Below are positions 51,504 to 64,000 of a DNA stretch of 64,000 bases, piece after piece. A program made the translations under genes and the position numbers. Under the pieces are notes generated by a model. It did not search any database. It saw nothing but the letters and a program-made list of their open reading frames with translations, and had not been told where the DNA came from. How positions within the stretch are numbered: position 1 is the first letter of the stretch; every line of letters starts with the position of its first letter. The stretch comes from Ficedula albicollis (lineage: Eukaryota > Chordata > Aves > Passeriformes > Muscicapidae), in assembly GCF_000247815.1 (NCBI RefSeq), contig NC_021683.1:6341521-6405520 (forward strand), read 5' to 3'.

Positions 51504-53394
51504 GTCTCCGTATTGGAGCATATTCAGAGCTTTAAAACCTGCCTGCAAATATTCACAGATGCCTTATTAATTTATGATAAACTGAAGGACCCATCACAAG
51601 GTATAAGTAAGCAATTTAGTAATAACAAGTAGAGGGGTATGATGCATGGCAAAATACCACAGCTCCTAGTGTTAGAGAGCTACCAGTGGTTTAAATCAAG
51701 TTCAAGGGGAATACCTGGAGTAAGCTCCTATGCTTCATATGCTAATAAAAAATTGGTATGGAAAGAAACCATTGCCCTATGAATCATAACCTTTGCTTTC
51801 ACATTTTCACAGTTTAGGCAAACATGTATGCTAAAAGCCCAAGTGTGGCTTCTTGCACTTAAATATCTAAGTGTCTTTCAACAGCTCTATTTATCTTCAA
51901 GCACATCCAACAAAAACTGTAGATGTTTTCTACATTTCTAAAGCAGCCTCTCAGTGCAAGCTAACATGGTAAATAGGATGTGGGCCTAGAAAGCAGATAT
52001 TTATTTTTGTTAAAATGTTTTTACATTTTTTTGAGGTCTCATGTGGCCTGATCTCACGTGCACAGGGTATGTTAGGGTGATAAGATCACCCTGATGTTTG
52101 CCTTTCAAAGAACATCATTTTAGAAAAGATTATTTAGTGGTACACACAAGAAAAGAAAAACACCCACCAAAAATACAGTCCTGGGTTTTCACTACTATAC
52201 TGCAATTAATATTTGCCAGCCAAACCAGAGCATGAGAGTTACATTGCTTGAATTCTTTGCTCATAAATGCACTACAGATTGTCAAATATATTAGCAACCA
52301 AGGGAAGCCTTCCATCAGCATCTGTGCTGAGTGGATTCAATAACAGTCTAACCAATTTACTATAAAACTTTTATAGAAGCGTTATATACTTGCATCAGGT
52401 TCACAGTTTTATTAATTTACACAGATTTTATGGTTTCTTGAAGTTCTTGTGCCTGAAAGAATGAACTGATACTTGAACAAAGCTGAGTCTAGTGAGAAAA
52501 TGATCTGCCTAAATACCATTCAGTCTCATAAAAGAGTAACTGTACAGTAGTTATACCACCATCTGCATTTCCATATTTATAAAAACTGATATAGGTATAA
52601 TTGGTTAATAATGCCTGCACCTTCTAATGCAGAATAAAGCAAGTTTTATTGATCAGTTTTGTGGTTTAACTGCAGATTTGGAGGGGAAGGGGAGGTCTTG
52701 AAGGAGAGTAGGGTAAAGGGAGGTATAGAAGACCTTTTTGCTTTCTAAAAAAAAGGTCTGCAAAATAATTGTTCCTCTGAGTTCCCTTAAAGTATCTTCC
52801 AGAGCAATAAATTAATGACAGGATTTTTCTTCCTTTCCAGAGCAAGATTAAATAATTTACATATTTAACATTAATATATTTTATGAAGTGGGACTCAATC
52901 AGAAAGCAGCTTTGTATCTGTATCCTGCACTGGTACCAACTAAATTCAAGAATTAAACTTCTAGATGAAGGTTTAGTCTGAAAATGATATACTGCACAAT
53001 GAAGTATGCACTGTGCCATATTGTATTGCTTATGACACCAGAAACTGTCCAATTAATGAGCAGCTCTCCAGAGCCTAAAACCCAACTCCATTATTTGTCC
53101 TTACAGAGCAATCCCATGACAGAACATCTGCAGCTCTTACCCCCAAACAAGCAGAGCCTATGTAACAGTGTAGGAATAAAACATGAGAGGAGTGTGGAGT
53201 AAAAGCTTGCAGTGGCATGGATTGCTGCCTACAGGCAAAGCAAATGTGTTTCCTAAGAGGAAACACCTCTCCCTCCAAAGGCTGAGGAGAATCAGGAGCA
53301 TCAGAGCCTGAGCAATGTGACAAAATGAACGTGGGGTCACCTCCTGTGGACAAGCCCTGTCAAACACATTACTCATAGAATGAGTGTGTGGGTC

Positions 53395-53545
53395 TCTATA
53401 GACTATACAGCAGTATATGCAGTATATAGAAGCATATATTTATTTTTAAATATATATAAATTAATATATACTATTTCTCTGTGTATACAAATAAATAAAT
53501 AAATATAAATACACACACATCTAGAACAGAGCATGTGTGTGTGTC
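53395..53545. repeat. AT-rich microsatellite with AC/GT hairpin
   Basis: Interrupted TATA and AAAT repeats (53395-53510) lead into ACACACACAT at 53511-53520. Its exact reverse complement ATGTGTGTGT lies at 53533-53542, with a 12-base loop between. Most of the block is simple sequence. Confidence 0.9.
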
Positions 53546-56500
53546 TGTACACTCACAGATACTCTTGGACAAAGGAATGGCATAGACAGTTTCTCAGTGG
53601 ATTCAATCTGGACTGTCCTTGGGCTGAGACTGAGCCATGAAATCCTCTCTGTGAGCCCCAGCCAGGGGCTGCACTGCATGCCACCATCCAAAGGAGTTTC
53701 TTACTCTGACCAAGCACCAGGCAAATCACACATTGAAGACATTTGAAACTGTCTTATGGGTTTAGTTTCACATTTTCTCAGTCTTGCTAGCTGAGCAAAT
53801 GGGCTGAAGCCAGAAAGTTTGCTAGTTTGTGTATCTTCAATTAAAACTAAAGTAAAGCTGTAATGCCAAGGAATTGAGTGAGCTTAACTTGGGCCTGCTC
53901 TAAACCCTTTTTTCCAGCTGCTTGACCTTTGGTATTACCCCAAGATATAAACAAAAACTCTAAAAGTGTTTGGTGGCTCTTACAGCAGTTCCAGAAGAGC
54001 AACTCCAAGAGAGAATTGTCAGGATTTTGAGGTATCTTTGTTCCAGATACCTTTTTATCATTTTCACAACATCATGTTTTTACTAATACTAAGATAATCA
54101 CAACTTCAAAAATAAAGCTACACCCAAATACAAATACAAGGAATATTGTTAGGTTAATTTCACTGTATTTTCTCCACACCCAAATTAGCTGAGTCAAATT
54201 CAGCTAATTTATTATTAGAGCAGTATCTTCAAAGGTGTATTTCCTAAATAAGATAATATGCCATGCATACTGTATCTGCAAGCAACAAGAGCTTTGTAAT
54301 GTGTGCTGGAGAGAAGGGCATGAGGAGATCTGATAAAATTCAGGACGCTTAATGTCAAATATATAGAACAAAAGGAGAGTCTTCTCCAAGGTATGACACA
54401 GACAAGAGTGAACAAGCAAAGCAAGTCAATAAGAAGTTTTACAGCAATATCAAATAGATCCTTATTTCTGTAATGCATATGATTTCACCTATATGAACCT
54501 CCTGTGTATTTTAAAACCCTAGTTTTTAAAGGGTTCAGTTGGACATTTCTTCTACCCTTCACCACTCTGCTCTGAGCCACAGCTGACCTGGGATCGTATT
54601 ATAGGCACTTCTATTTTAAAATAAAATTCTGCTCTCATTTAAGAGTCATATTTATAAAAAACAAGGGAGACAGCCTAATTATCATATCACGAAGTATACA
54701 ATAATATCATAAATCCAGACATAGCACTCTCATACAGTTCTAAATAATTTTCCCCTATTGCCCACAAAGACAACATAAACCAGAAGTGCTGATCCACAGA
54801 TGAGTTACCCATCCAGAAGGCATTTATTGGATTGTCTCCCATCATCCAACCTCACAGAGGTCATTTAAATTTCTTAGTAAAACATAGAAACAAAAATACA
54901 ACTACAATTAGAGCATCCCAAAACCTTAATAATTAACCTACCTCTGAATATTTGTTCATTTAATTCCAACTATATTAATTGTTTATAATACCTCAACTGA
55001 ACAAGTGTTTAATGTTAAGAGAGTAGATTACAGTATTTCAGATTTCCAGTCTGATTTCTCTTTTGCAATTTTGAGTATAGCAATAAAACAAACCTAGAGG
55101 AAATGCAGGACCTTTCCTTTTTTCTTTAAAAAAAAATTAATAAACTTTGTAACTACAATCCTTGCACCTGTTCAGACTAAAGACCATTTGCATTCCCTCA
55201 GCCAAGCACTGATAATATTGAACAGAAACACAGTTTTTATTAAAATATGATAGATGTAGTAGCTACACGTGCATCTCAAGTAACACCTTCTAATTGTCTT
55301 TATGGCATTAGTCCAGCTCCACAACACATGAAAAAAAAAGGAATGAAGTCTCTTTTGTTTTGTATTTTCCACTGGGAAAATAAAGATAGGTCTGGTTTTG
55401 GATAGTTTAGTACTAGTGATAGTTTGGTCTTTCCCCATGTGTGTCTTTCCAACCATACTGAAAGAAGTAAAAAGAAAACTATGCTGAATTTTTCTCAGAA
55501 GTGAAGAAGAGAATCATAAATTGCTCTGAAATCTCCCTTGACTTTAAAATTATATCAGATTTTGCTCTTTTACATCTGAGAACTGCCTTCTCTGCTAATT
55601 GGCAATATGTCCCAGTGTTTGATGTTTATTCAGCTCCAATCCTCTGCTACTCAGGCTCTTCCCAAAAAAATTAAGAACCTTAGTCAGTTTTAGGTAGTTT
55701 TTGATGGAGGTCTCCTTTATTTTCCAGATGTTTTGCAGCTGGAAATTTCAATTGCTTCCTTCAAGAAGTTAAATAAGAAATCAAAGGCCAACAAGGAAAA
55801 TAAAACCAGTCAGTTTAAATGATGTATCGACCAGGGAACCATAAGGCAAATTGAGATATATACACTTATGTTACAAGTAACTCAAGCAGTCACAACTTCT
55901 CTTTTCTTGTATTGAATCAATACATGGTTGTGCTTCTTCAAGAAAAGCCAAAGTAAAACACATCCTTTTGGATAAGAGACCATCTTCCACACAGTATAAA
56001 CAATGGAAGAACAAAGTAGATATTAATAAAATATATATAATAGTTATTTTCACCTTCAGTTAAATTGTGCCCTATTTTATACTGCTGAAATAGAAAAATC
56101 TTAAAATAACAACAAATCCCCAGGCATCGACTAACAAGGGTACTATAGAGATTTAGAGGCCTCTAGTGACTTCTAGAGTGCTAGTTTGTGCACCAGCATC
56201 AGACTGATGCTTCTGCATTGAAAACCTGCAGCCAATCACTGCCATATTATTTCAGGTTTGTGATGTGTGGTGGCAGAGCATTGTTTGCTATTGCCCAGGC
56301 TCTCCAAGAGCTCAGTCTTGATCAGGTTTCATTGTCCAGCACAACAAAAGCCCGTGCAGAGAGCAGGGCTCCAGCTCCTGTGAGCAGGGTCTGCGACTGC
56401 TCTCGGTCACTGAGAGCCACCCCAGTGTGACACCCAGGAGCTGGGACCTGGCAGGTGCCAGCCCGGATCAGCACAAGCTCAGTGTGGGCACAGAGTCCTC

Positions 56501-57115
56501 CTCACATTTACCTGGGCGCTGAACACAAATATCAAGTTTGAACAACAGCTGTAGAGGCGGCTTCTTGCTTATTTTTAGTTCAAGACCATCCTGCATTGGC
56601 TAGAACAAATGAAACCTCTGCAGGCTGAATCCTTCCAGAATTTTCCTGCTCAGATCCTCTTGCCACACCTTTTCAAGACAATAAGTATTATCATAGAGCA
56701 AAGACACGTGAAAAAATTCAACTGTTGTCTTCATCATCCCAGCAGGCTTGACAAACCTTCCCTGTGTAACCTAAAAACACAGCAACAACTTGCCAAAGCT
56801 AATATGTGAAGGCATGAACCCTGACTAAATGCACCATTTAAAAACTACAACTCAGATAGGCAGGGCTTCTCAAGAGATACCATTTTTTTTTGCAGCCAAA
56901 ATTCCTCCCCTCCTACACCCTTCCCTTTGGAGTTCTCAGCAGCAAAGCAATTTACTCTCGTTACTCAACCTACAACGCTAAGAGCATTTTTCCTCCTCAA
57001 AGTCATCTGGAGGGATGGGTAAATCAGGCTGGGTTAGAAACAACAACAGCAGCTAAGAAGAATTACAGTGCTCAATTTTCACAGGGACAGGACTAAACCT
57101 TTCAGCAGGAAGGAT
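53546..57115. other. noncoding, no gene seen
   Basis: AT-rich sequence with a GC-richer patch at about 56260-56530. An 80-codon plus frame there (56188-56430) has no recognisable content. A 12-bp palindrome, TAGAGGCCTCTA, lies at 56154-56165. Confidence 0.65.
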
Positions 57116-57200
57116 TAGCTCATCGTCCCTCCGAGCCCCGCGTTTCCCGGGGAAGCTGCACGCCTGCGATTGCCACCGGGAAGAGCACGGCTGGCACAGA
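57116..57200. promoter_or_regulatory. CpG-dense islet
   Basis: Nine CpGs fall within about 66 bases (57124-57189), including CCCCGCG, CCCGGGG and CCACCGGG, in a window that is otherwise CpG-poor. It is too short for a standard CpG island. It may be a small unmethylated regulatory element, or a fragment inserted from a GC-rich source. No promoter motif is visible. Confidence 0.3.
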
Positions 57201-58156
57201 GATGCCACCTGCCCTCAGTGCACAAAAACTCCTCAAACTACCCCAGAGCTCATTAAAAAAGCAACAAAAAAGTCCAAACAGCAAAGGCCAGAAGATTTAA
57301 GGTACATTATTTACTCGGTGTGCTTGATCCCAAACATTCCTGCTATTCCTGAAAAGTCCCCAAGGAAAGAAGATTACAGCAACTTGCCTGGTGGTTGGGA
57401 GAAGAAATCAAAACTGCTGGCATTCCTTATAAAACTGCCTGATTCCCCAAGTAATTTTCAATAATATTTGTAGCAATTATTTCTAAAACCAGGTATTTTT
57501 CCCATCTTACAAAAAACAACAAATTTATTTCAAAGATGCCAATTTAAACACATTTTTACGAGTTTCCACCTTGTTATTTTTTCATCTTTCTTTACTCTTT
57601 GGAAATTATGAATACATGGTGCAGTGTTTTCCCTATATTTAACTCATCCTCAAACAGATGATTTACAGTTCATGTTTCAACACTACAAAAACATCTCAGT
57701 GTGGACTCATCACTAAAAAGAGCTCAACTCTCTCTTTTCCTGCATTTTACATCCTGCCTCAGGCTGAAGATCTGGGGGAAAAAAATCAAGCACTGAAGCT
57801 TCTTACACTGTTGGACAGTTTCCTTATGGTGGTAGCAAATGCCCCAGAGCATGAGTCATTTGTAACTTCTCCAGGAAGAAACAAACAAAAGATCTATAAC
57901 AATATCCTCTCAGAAGTTATCCTAACCTCACAAGGGGCAGTTAGGCAATATGTTCTATATGACATTTCCAGCTCTGATGGCTACAACAACCAGAAGAAAA
58001 TAGGAAATATGACCATTCACCATGTATTTTCCATCTGAATCACCCTTAAAAGCAAGAGCAGCAGATGGCAGGCAAACTGGGATGGGATTTTTCTTGCCGT
58101 GTTTTTTACAGCGATTTGACTCAGTGGTGTTGTCCAGTTCACCTTCCTCTCAGCCA

Positions 58157-58157
<1 letters not shown>
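57201..58157. other. noncoding, no gene seen
   Basis: A 126-codon plus frame at 57658-58038 has no recognisable domain and no supporting splice or promoter signals. Confidence 0.6.

Positions 58158-58199
<42 letters not shown>
58158..58199. repeat. A42 homopolymer
   Basis: Forty-two consecutive As. The left flank does not resemble a known SINE, LINE 3' end or processed gene copy, and no flanking duplication was found. Confidence 0.95.
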
Positions 58200-58201
<2 letters not shown>

Positions 58202-61200
58202 TAAATCTCCTCTTGCAAACAGACACATCTTTTCTGGTTAAAGATGCACACAAGGAGGCAGAGGCAAAAATCAGCTGGTCTGGTAATAACCATCCTGTAC
58301 TAGAAGTTCCCTGCGAAGCGCTGTGAAGATGCTGGCACAAAACCTTGCACTGCATATTGCTGCAGCATAATTAATTAAGCCTGACAACACCCCTGTGAAA
58401 TACAATAGGTCTAACCACTAAACCAAATCATCCCTATAAACATCCAAATGTCAGCAAGTGAATTTATGTCAGACTTACTATTCAATCACAGGGGGGTGAA
58501 AAAAAAATCACATATAGGTTCCAAAAAAAAAAAAAGCTCTTTACATTAAGTAAAGCTCTCTTATTTTTTTTAATAGTAATAAAGAAATCAAAGGTATGAC
58601 AGCCTTTTACAGGGATAACACCTCAGAACATTAGCAGATAAATCTTGGAAGAGGTAAGAAGTATTATCAGGATTTCCAATTGCAGAATCAGACAGTGCAG
58701 CTGAGAATACTCTGACACTATACATAAAATATTATATCTATTAATTCATGATGAAAATATAAATAATTAAAAATAAACCAAAATATAATTAATATCAAGA
58801 TTTTGATAGTTGGATGTTGGTTAGGAGGTGAGGAAAATACACTTTTAAAGATTATGATGCCTTTAGGATCAGGTATCCCTTACAACACACACCAGGACAA
58901 ATATAGACATATGTGCTAAAAGTAATTCCAGCTTGATTCTTTATGACTTTACCTTGAAGGATTTTATTTTCTGTATAATCTTTAAAGTGGAAGTGCATTC
59001 ACTAGCCACTGGCTGCACTGTTTATCATAAAGTCAGCTCACTTAGTGCTGTCCAATTAAAATAAACTACAGCTGCAATGGATCACTATTTTTCTAAGTAT
59101 CTCAAAATATTCCTGCAAAGCCCAACCTCTGAAAATAAAACATAAATGAAAAGCAACAGTTCACTTGGCAACCATCTAGGAGAGGATGTTTTGACATTAT
59201 TTTCATGTTATTAAATGCAGATTTTCCACTTAAAAACAAGAAGCTCCTGTCACAGATGATTTATATATTGAAATACTTTGTATGACATAAGAAAGGCATG
59301 TAATGGCTTGCTGCTGTAACCTTTTAAAATAAAATATAAGAATACACACAGCATATTTTTTCTTTGATACTTTAACCATTTAGCTGTTTGTTGTGACAGA
59401 CAACATTTCAGTGCTAGCCAATATAATACAGTAGCATTAAATAAAATGTCCAAGCTCCATCTGACTTCAAATGCACTCACTTAATTTTAAATTATTTTTC
59501 TTCTACCGCTCTCTTCTAGTTCATGCCCGGAAAAATGACAGACTATAAAACTCATCTTTTAACCAACCATGGTTTCAAAATTATTTATTTACGTAAATTT
59601 GGGGAAACCAGGGTCTCATGACATGTTTGTATGCTTCATTTCAAGCATGATGAAAGAACAGAAAATAAAATACAAACTTTTTTTCTTTGGTACTGACTTT
59701 GTTCTAGTTCTTCCAGACATCGACTTCTAAACTCAGGCTGCCACCAACAGACAGCTCACAGACAAGGGAAGGTGATGCTCATCTGCAATGCACAATGTGA
59801 GGCAGCAGAAAGGCCCCTTCACTAAACAGCAGCTAATGAATGTACATAGAATAAAAACAATGTAAGTTTTCTCTGCTGTGTAAAGTTGCTGTTTAGATTT
59901 CCGGGTGGGCAGTCCTACAAAAATTACACAAACATCTTGAAATACCTATAGTCTAGAACCAAAAAAAAAGATTTTGTGGAAATGCACAAATTTTCTTACA
60001 GATAATTTCTAAAAGTTAGGCAGTATTTATCTAAAGAACAACACTGCACCTTTAAGAAAATGTTATTTTTCCTGAGGCCCTATCAAGGTAAATTTCATCA
60101 GTATTCAAAGAATGAGCAAAGCACTTCAACAATTTATTTCAATAAAAGAAGACTTAGCTGAAAGGAGTATAAATGATGAGAACTTGCTTTAAACTGATTT
60201 ATTCCCTGCAGCAATAAAAGGAATGTTTCTTCACTCAGCTGTTTAATATGCAAATATGCAGAGCATCCAGCTTCTGACAGCACATCATTAATAAAACCTT
60301 GCACTAAGCAGAGCTCCCGATATTTCATCCTGATGAAAATACATGATGATGATTTTAGACTGTATAATTTCAGAGTTGGAACAATGTACTTCCCAGTGAT
60401 GGAAACTCAGCAATCCACAGTTCTAGTGTGGGTTTTTAAATAAGTTAACCTATTTCTGCAGGAGGGAGACATTCTGTTTACAGGAATTGTGAATATAGAG
60501 AATCTTGCCACCAAACCCTCTCAGCTGGACCAACCAAACCTTGGTTTGGGAAGCAGCACCAAAAGAGACATGTTATTTATAGAACACCATAACAGCTGAT
60601 TTCTGTTTTAATCAACTAATTCCTATCTTATTTACCAAGTTTAATGTATTTCACCTGTACTTTTCTCAGCCACTGCACTATCTGATAAATTTGTAGCAAA
60701 TGTGTAAATTAAAGCCATCCCTTAAAATAAACAAAAGGAAAAAAAAGTCTGTAATTTTATTTTTTTACCTCATTAAAATCTATGAAGAAAAACTCCTAGA
60801 CCTGACCATGCTGTAGCATTCAGCTTGTGGTTATAGCCAAAGTATGTACATGCTTTCTTCTTCATTTCTTGTGCCAAAACTCTCAGGCTGTTCCCAAAGA
60901 AGTTTTTAAAAAGGTTAAAAACTATCAAATGTTTGAAATACAAAAAGTAATATTTGTCAATGCTTTGCTCTGGAGTCTTCCCAGTCCAAAGATGGAAATT
61001 GGAGGCTGTTAATTAACAGAAATGTTAATTTTTTAAGCATCCCTTTGTGCAGAACTGATCCTCAGAGGTGACACGGAATTTTCATTTCTGCACTGGAATT
61101 GGTACCCACAGAGAACATGTTGATCGCTTTACAACAGGAATATCTGAGGAACACTCATTTGCTTCAATAGTAGGTAACAATTAACAACTTCCTAAAGTTC

Positions 61201-64000
61201 TGATGGCCTTATTTTGGCTGAAATACACTGTTTTTCCACTGAAAGCAATAGGTCAAATATAAAGGGAGACCCCTTCTACAATGCAAAAAAAATGACTTTG
61301 CGTTTTAATTCAAAATTATTTCTACTATGAATCAATCATTTAGTGTATTTCAAAGAAGTTTGAAGGATTTTCCTTTGAATCATTTCCCACTGGGTGCCTA
61401 GGAAACAAAACATCTTCAGGGCTAAATTTCAGGGGAAGTCTTGCAGGTTTTAGTAAACTTCTCCAAGCCAGTACTTTACATGTTTCTGTTTTCTGTGCGT
61501 GGCAATACTCCCTCATAACTCAAATGGGATTAACCAATTAAACATTTCCCAGTAGTCTCTAAAATAGCTGCTCTTGGCATGTTTTTTGCATGGAACAAAC
61601 CTCAGCGGGAGGATATGATAGAAATCTTGCACTATTTAAATATAGAATTGGGACATCAAAGAAAGGGTTGTATTGAAATAACATGGATAATTAAGGAAGT
61701 GGAGAACAGTAATAACTGATTTACATAAAATGCTAATAAGCCTCTTGACTTGTTCGGCAATTTCTGCTTTAGGCATGGCAACTGCGGGTTCAAATTTGTA
61801 TACTAATTTTATTTTAGTATTTTCTTCTCCTTCCTCTTTCTCCCCTTATTTTTTAAGCTCTCTACAGCCAGGCGAGTCTGTACCTGGATCCAAACCTTCT
61901 TCAAAACAAAACTCCATCAGAATATAAACTCCTGTGAAAGTTTTGTGCACGTTCCCATCCGCTCAGACACACAAAGCTCAAAGTGTAAAGACCCTTTAAT
62001 TACTTGTGTGCATGTGCATGGATTCAGATTGCACTTTCATGTCATGCTGAATAATGTGCTACAAACCATCAGTGACATATTAAAAATGTTAAACGCTCTT
62101 CACAATTAGCGGGACTGAGAAAGTTTGAAAGGAAGCGGAGTGTGCTGGCAAGGATGGATTTCCGTGGTGCCCTGCTCCTTGCTGCTGGGATGGGATGGTG
62201 AGGGCACTGCACCTACACAGGAGGCCACAGCTCTTTCACACTGCACCCTTGTGCCATTTGCCTCTGCGAAGAAACGATATGCTCTGAAATTCTTGTTTTA
62301 TTTTACTCTCCTCCTGCTCTCCCCTCGCAGTGCTACGGCAGCAGCGGCTCTGAGATGTGAATGTGAATGAGTGTCTGAGCTGCTCCTTCAGGACATGTCT
62401 GCGTATTGACCTTCAGCTTACCCTGTTTCCCTGTGAGCCCTCTAAGCATGATCCATCGCTTTCTCAGGCCATTCTCCCTTCACCCCATTGATGGGTTTCA
62501 GAGCTACTTAAATTTCAAAGTCCTGATGCGTTGCAGCAGTGGCCAGGGCTCAGCTTTGCTCACTTATAGATTGTACAAGGTCACAATAAGGGAAGGGGAA
62601 AAAAAAGCCAGAGCATTTATCAGGATGTATTGCTTTACTTTTTCTATCCATCACAAAGGCGATGATTCTATTTTAGTGAAAATCCATTGAACTCAGATCA
62701 AGTCAGATGGCTGTTATCATTGGAAACTCAAGAGCTGTCACACCATAATCGGTACAAATGAACACTGAAACGTGGGGCTTGAGGCCGCTTAATGGTCTTT
62801 AGTGAATTTTTTTCCTGTTGCTTTTTAAACACCACAAAATCATTTTACTTAAGTGATTTCAAATTGAGAACACTAGGATTTTGTTACACAAGCACAGTTG
62901 ATTCAGTTATAGATGATCTGACAGGTACTAGCAATTAAATATTTTTTGCCAGTGTGCCCTCTCCCCCACACCAGTACACACCTGTGGACCACCCAGATAA
63001 GCACAATAATTTCCCTCAAAGCTATTCTGATTCTGGTCATCTTTTGTGATACACTTTCCACTAACAGGCCACACCACGATGCACTTTTAAGAGGAATTTC
63101 TGCAGCAATATTGCTTCGTATTTTGTGAATGAACTTTGGTAAAGCTCCCTTGTTCTAGAGCTACTCCTGGGAGAAGGAGCTGTGTGCATACAGGGAAAGC
63201 AGAAAGTCAAACTTCATTTCTCTTTCTGCTTCCCAAATAATTTAATGGGTATTACATTCTGATAAAGTATTGGAGATCCTCACCATATTTAAAGGCACCC
63301 AAAAACTACATTAATATGAAATTAATGGATATTATTCAGTACAAGTGTGCTTGAATTGCATCAGAAACAGTACAGGGGAGTGCAAAGGAGCAGGGTACAG
63401 CTATCATACCTGACAGGGAGCTTGTTCTTCCCTGCAGTCCAAACATGTTAATTATTCTCATATTTGGGCTTCCTTCTACTTCCTATCAGTTGAGACAGAC
63501 TCACCTTCCACTTGCTTGTTTTTTATTTCATCATATAAGAAAGACCAGCTATCCCAGGTTCTAGGGGACCTTGACAGATAATTTAAAATGCCTCTCTAAT
63601 TAAGAGAAAAATAGCAACAGATGACAACTTTGCTCCACAAACAAGCCATTCCACAGAATTTCTATTTCCCTGCAGAAATCCCACAATTAAATAACTGCCA
63701 CCCAATTTTTGAAAGTGAAAAAAACGCAGCCCATCCCACTTACTTCCCACACAAACTCATTGCCCAGACAGATGATTTACAGAACTTATTCAAAGTAAAT
63801 ATATTCCTCTTTACAAGTACTGGCAAATCCTTACCTTTCACCCCCCTTTCACCACACCTACAGAATACAGCAGAGGAAAGACATGATTGCTATGTAGGAA
63901 TGTCCTAAGCTACCTGGAGCCTTGCAGCATTTTAAACTATGTTTAGATCTTAGGTTCTGACCTCCTCCCATGGAGCTGGAACACATTTTAAGATTTAAGT
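58200..64000. other. noncoding, no gene seen
   Basis: AT-rich DNA with short overlapping frames. A GC-richer patch at 62120-62400 includes a strong acceptor-like tract ending at 62330, described as a finding. Nothing else above background was seen up to the window end. Confidence 0.65.

Larger units (their letters stand above)
48052..53394. other. noncoding, no gene seen
   Basis: No recognisable gene. A GC-richer stretch at 49080-49570 holds two small tandem repeats. AT-rich sequence follows, with a T21 run at 51483-51503. The 128-codon minus frame at 52666-53052 has no domain and looks like chance. Confidence 0.65.

Noticed and set aside
52655..52680. TGTGGTTTAACTGCAG, similar to the start of a common songbird LTR
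   Set aside because: The similarity covers only the first dozen bases, and no LTR 3' end or duplication follows.
56154..56165. 12-bp palindrome TAGAGGCCTCTA
   Set aside because: Palindromes of this length are not rare enough in 64 kb to claim function, and no associated motif was seen.
57658..58038. 126-codon plus frame
   Set aside because: No domain, no splice signals, and it ends shortly before an A42 run with no processed-gene features such as a target duplication.

Overview
This 64 kb window looks like amniote nuclear DNA, most likely from a bird, taken from a gene desert or a very large intron. Points in favour are AT-rich, CpG-poor sequence, very few interspersed repeats, no recognisable primate or rodent SINE/LINE, a compact solo LTR, and a worn CR1/L3-type LINE fragment. 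The species call is inference. I found no convincing protein-coding exon. Open frames are short (the longest is 167 codons), overlap one another on both strands, and show no domain or family I recognise. That is what chance gives in 64 kb of AT-rich DNA. I found no tRNA, rRNA, CRISPR array or prokaryotic feature.

Left part (1-18.7 kb): a decayed MIR-like SINE near 1.4-1.6 kb. A well-supported solo LTR lies at 5780-6154, with TGT/ACA ends, a perfect 6-bp target-site duplication, a TATA box, a poly(A) signal, a 25-bp U3 palindrome and a duplicated U3 block. A small exon-like segment sits at 10059-10107. A striking 44-bp inverted repeat lies at 11134-11177. A broken CR1/L3-like reverse-transcriptase tail at 11807-12146 ends in an AT/AC microsatellite.

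Middle part (18.7-46.6 kb): plain noncoding DNA with homopolymer runs (T30, A48, T11A13), small tandem repeats, a purine tract, a T-rich to A-rich asymmetric block at 37.4-37.8 kb, and several stretches that look like conserved noncoding elements by texture only.

Right part (46.6-64 kb): the most regulatory-looking segment is 46640-47330, where a CpG cluster is followed by dense, low-redundancy sequence carrying homeodomain, GATA, SOX and MEIS/TGIF-type words. Next come a possible second LTR (47770-48051), an AC/GT hairpin microsatellite at 53.5 kb, a second CpG-dense patch at 57.1 kb, an A42 run at 58.2 kb, and a strong splice-acceptor-like site at 62.3 kb.

No genes here can be assembled into a pathway. 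If the window has a function, the best guess is long-range cis-regulation of a gene outside it, plus possible LTR-driven or noncoding transcription. I did not find a clear new biological system. The best leads are the LTR with an ORF opening from it, the 44-bp hairpin, and the candidate enhancer at 46.6-47.3 kb.
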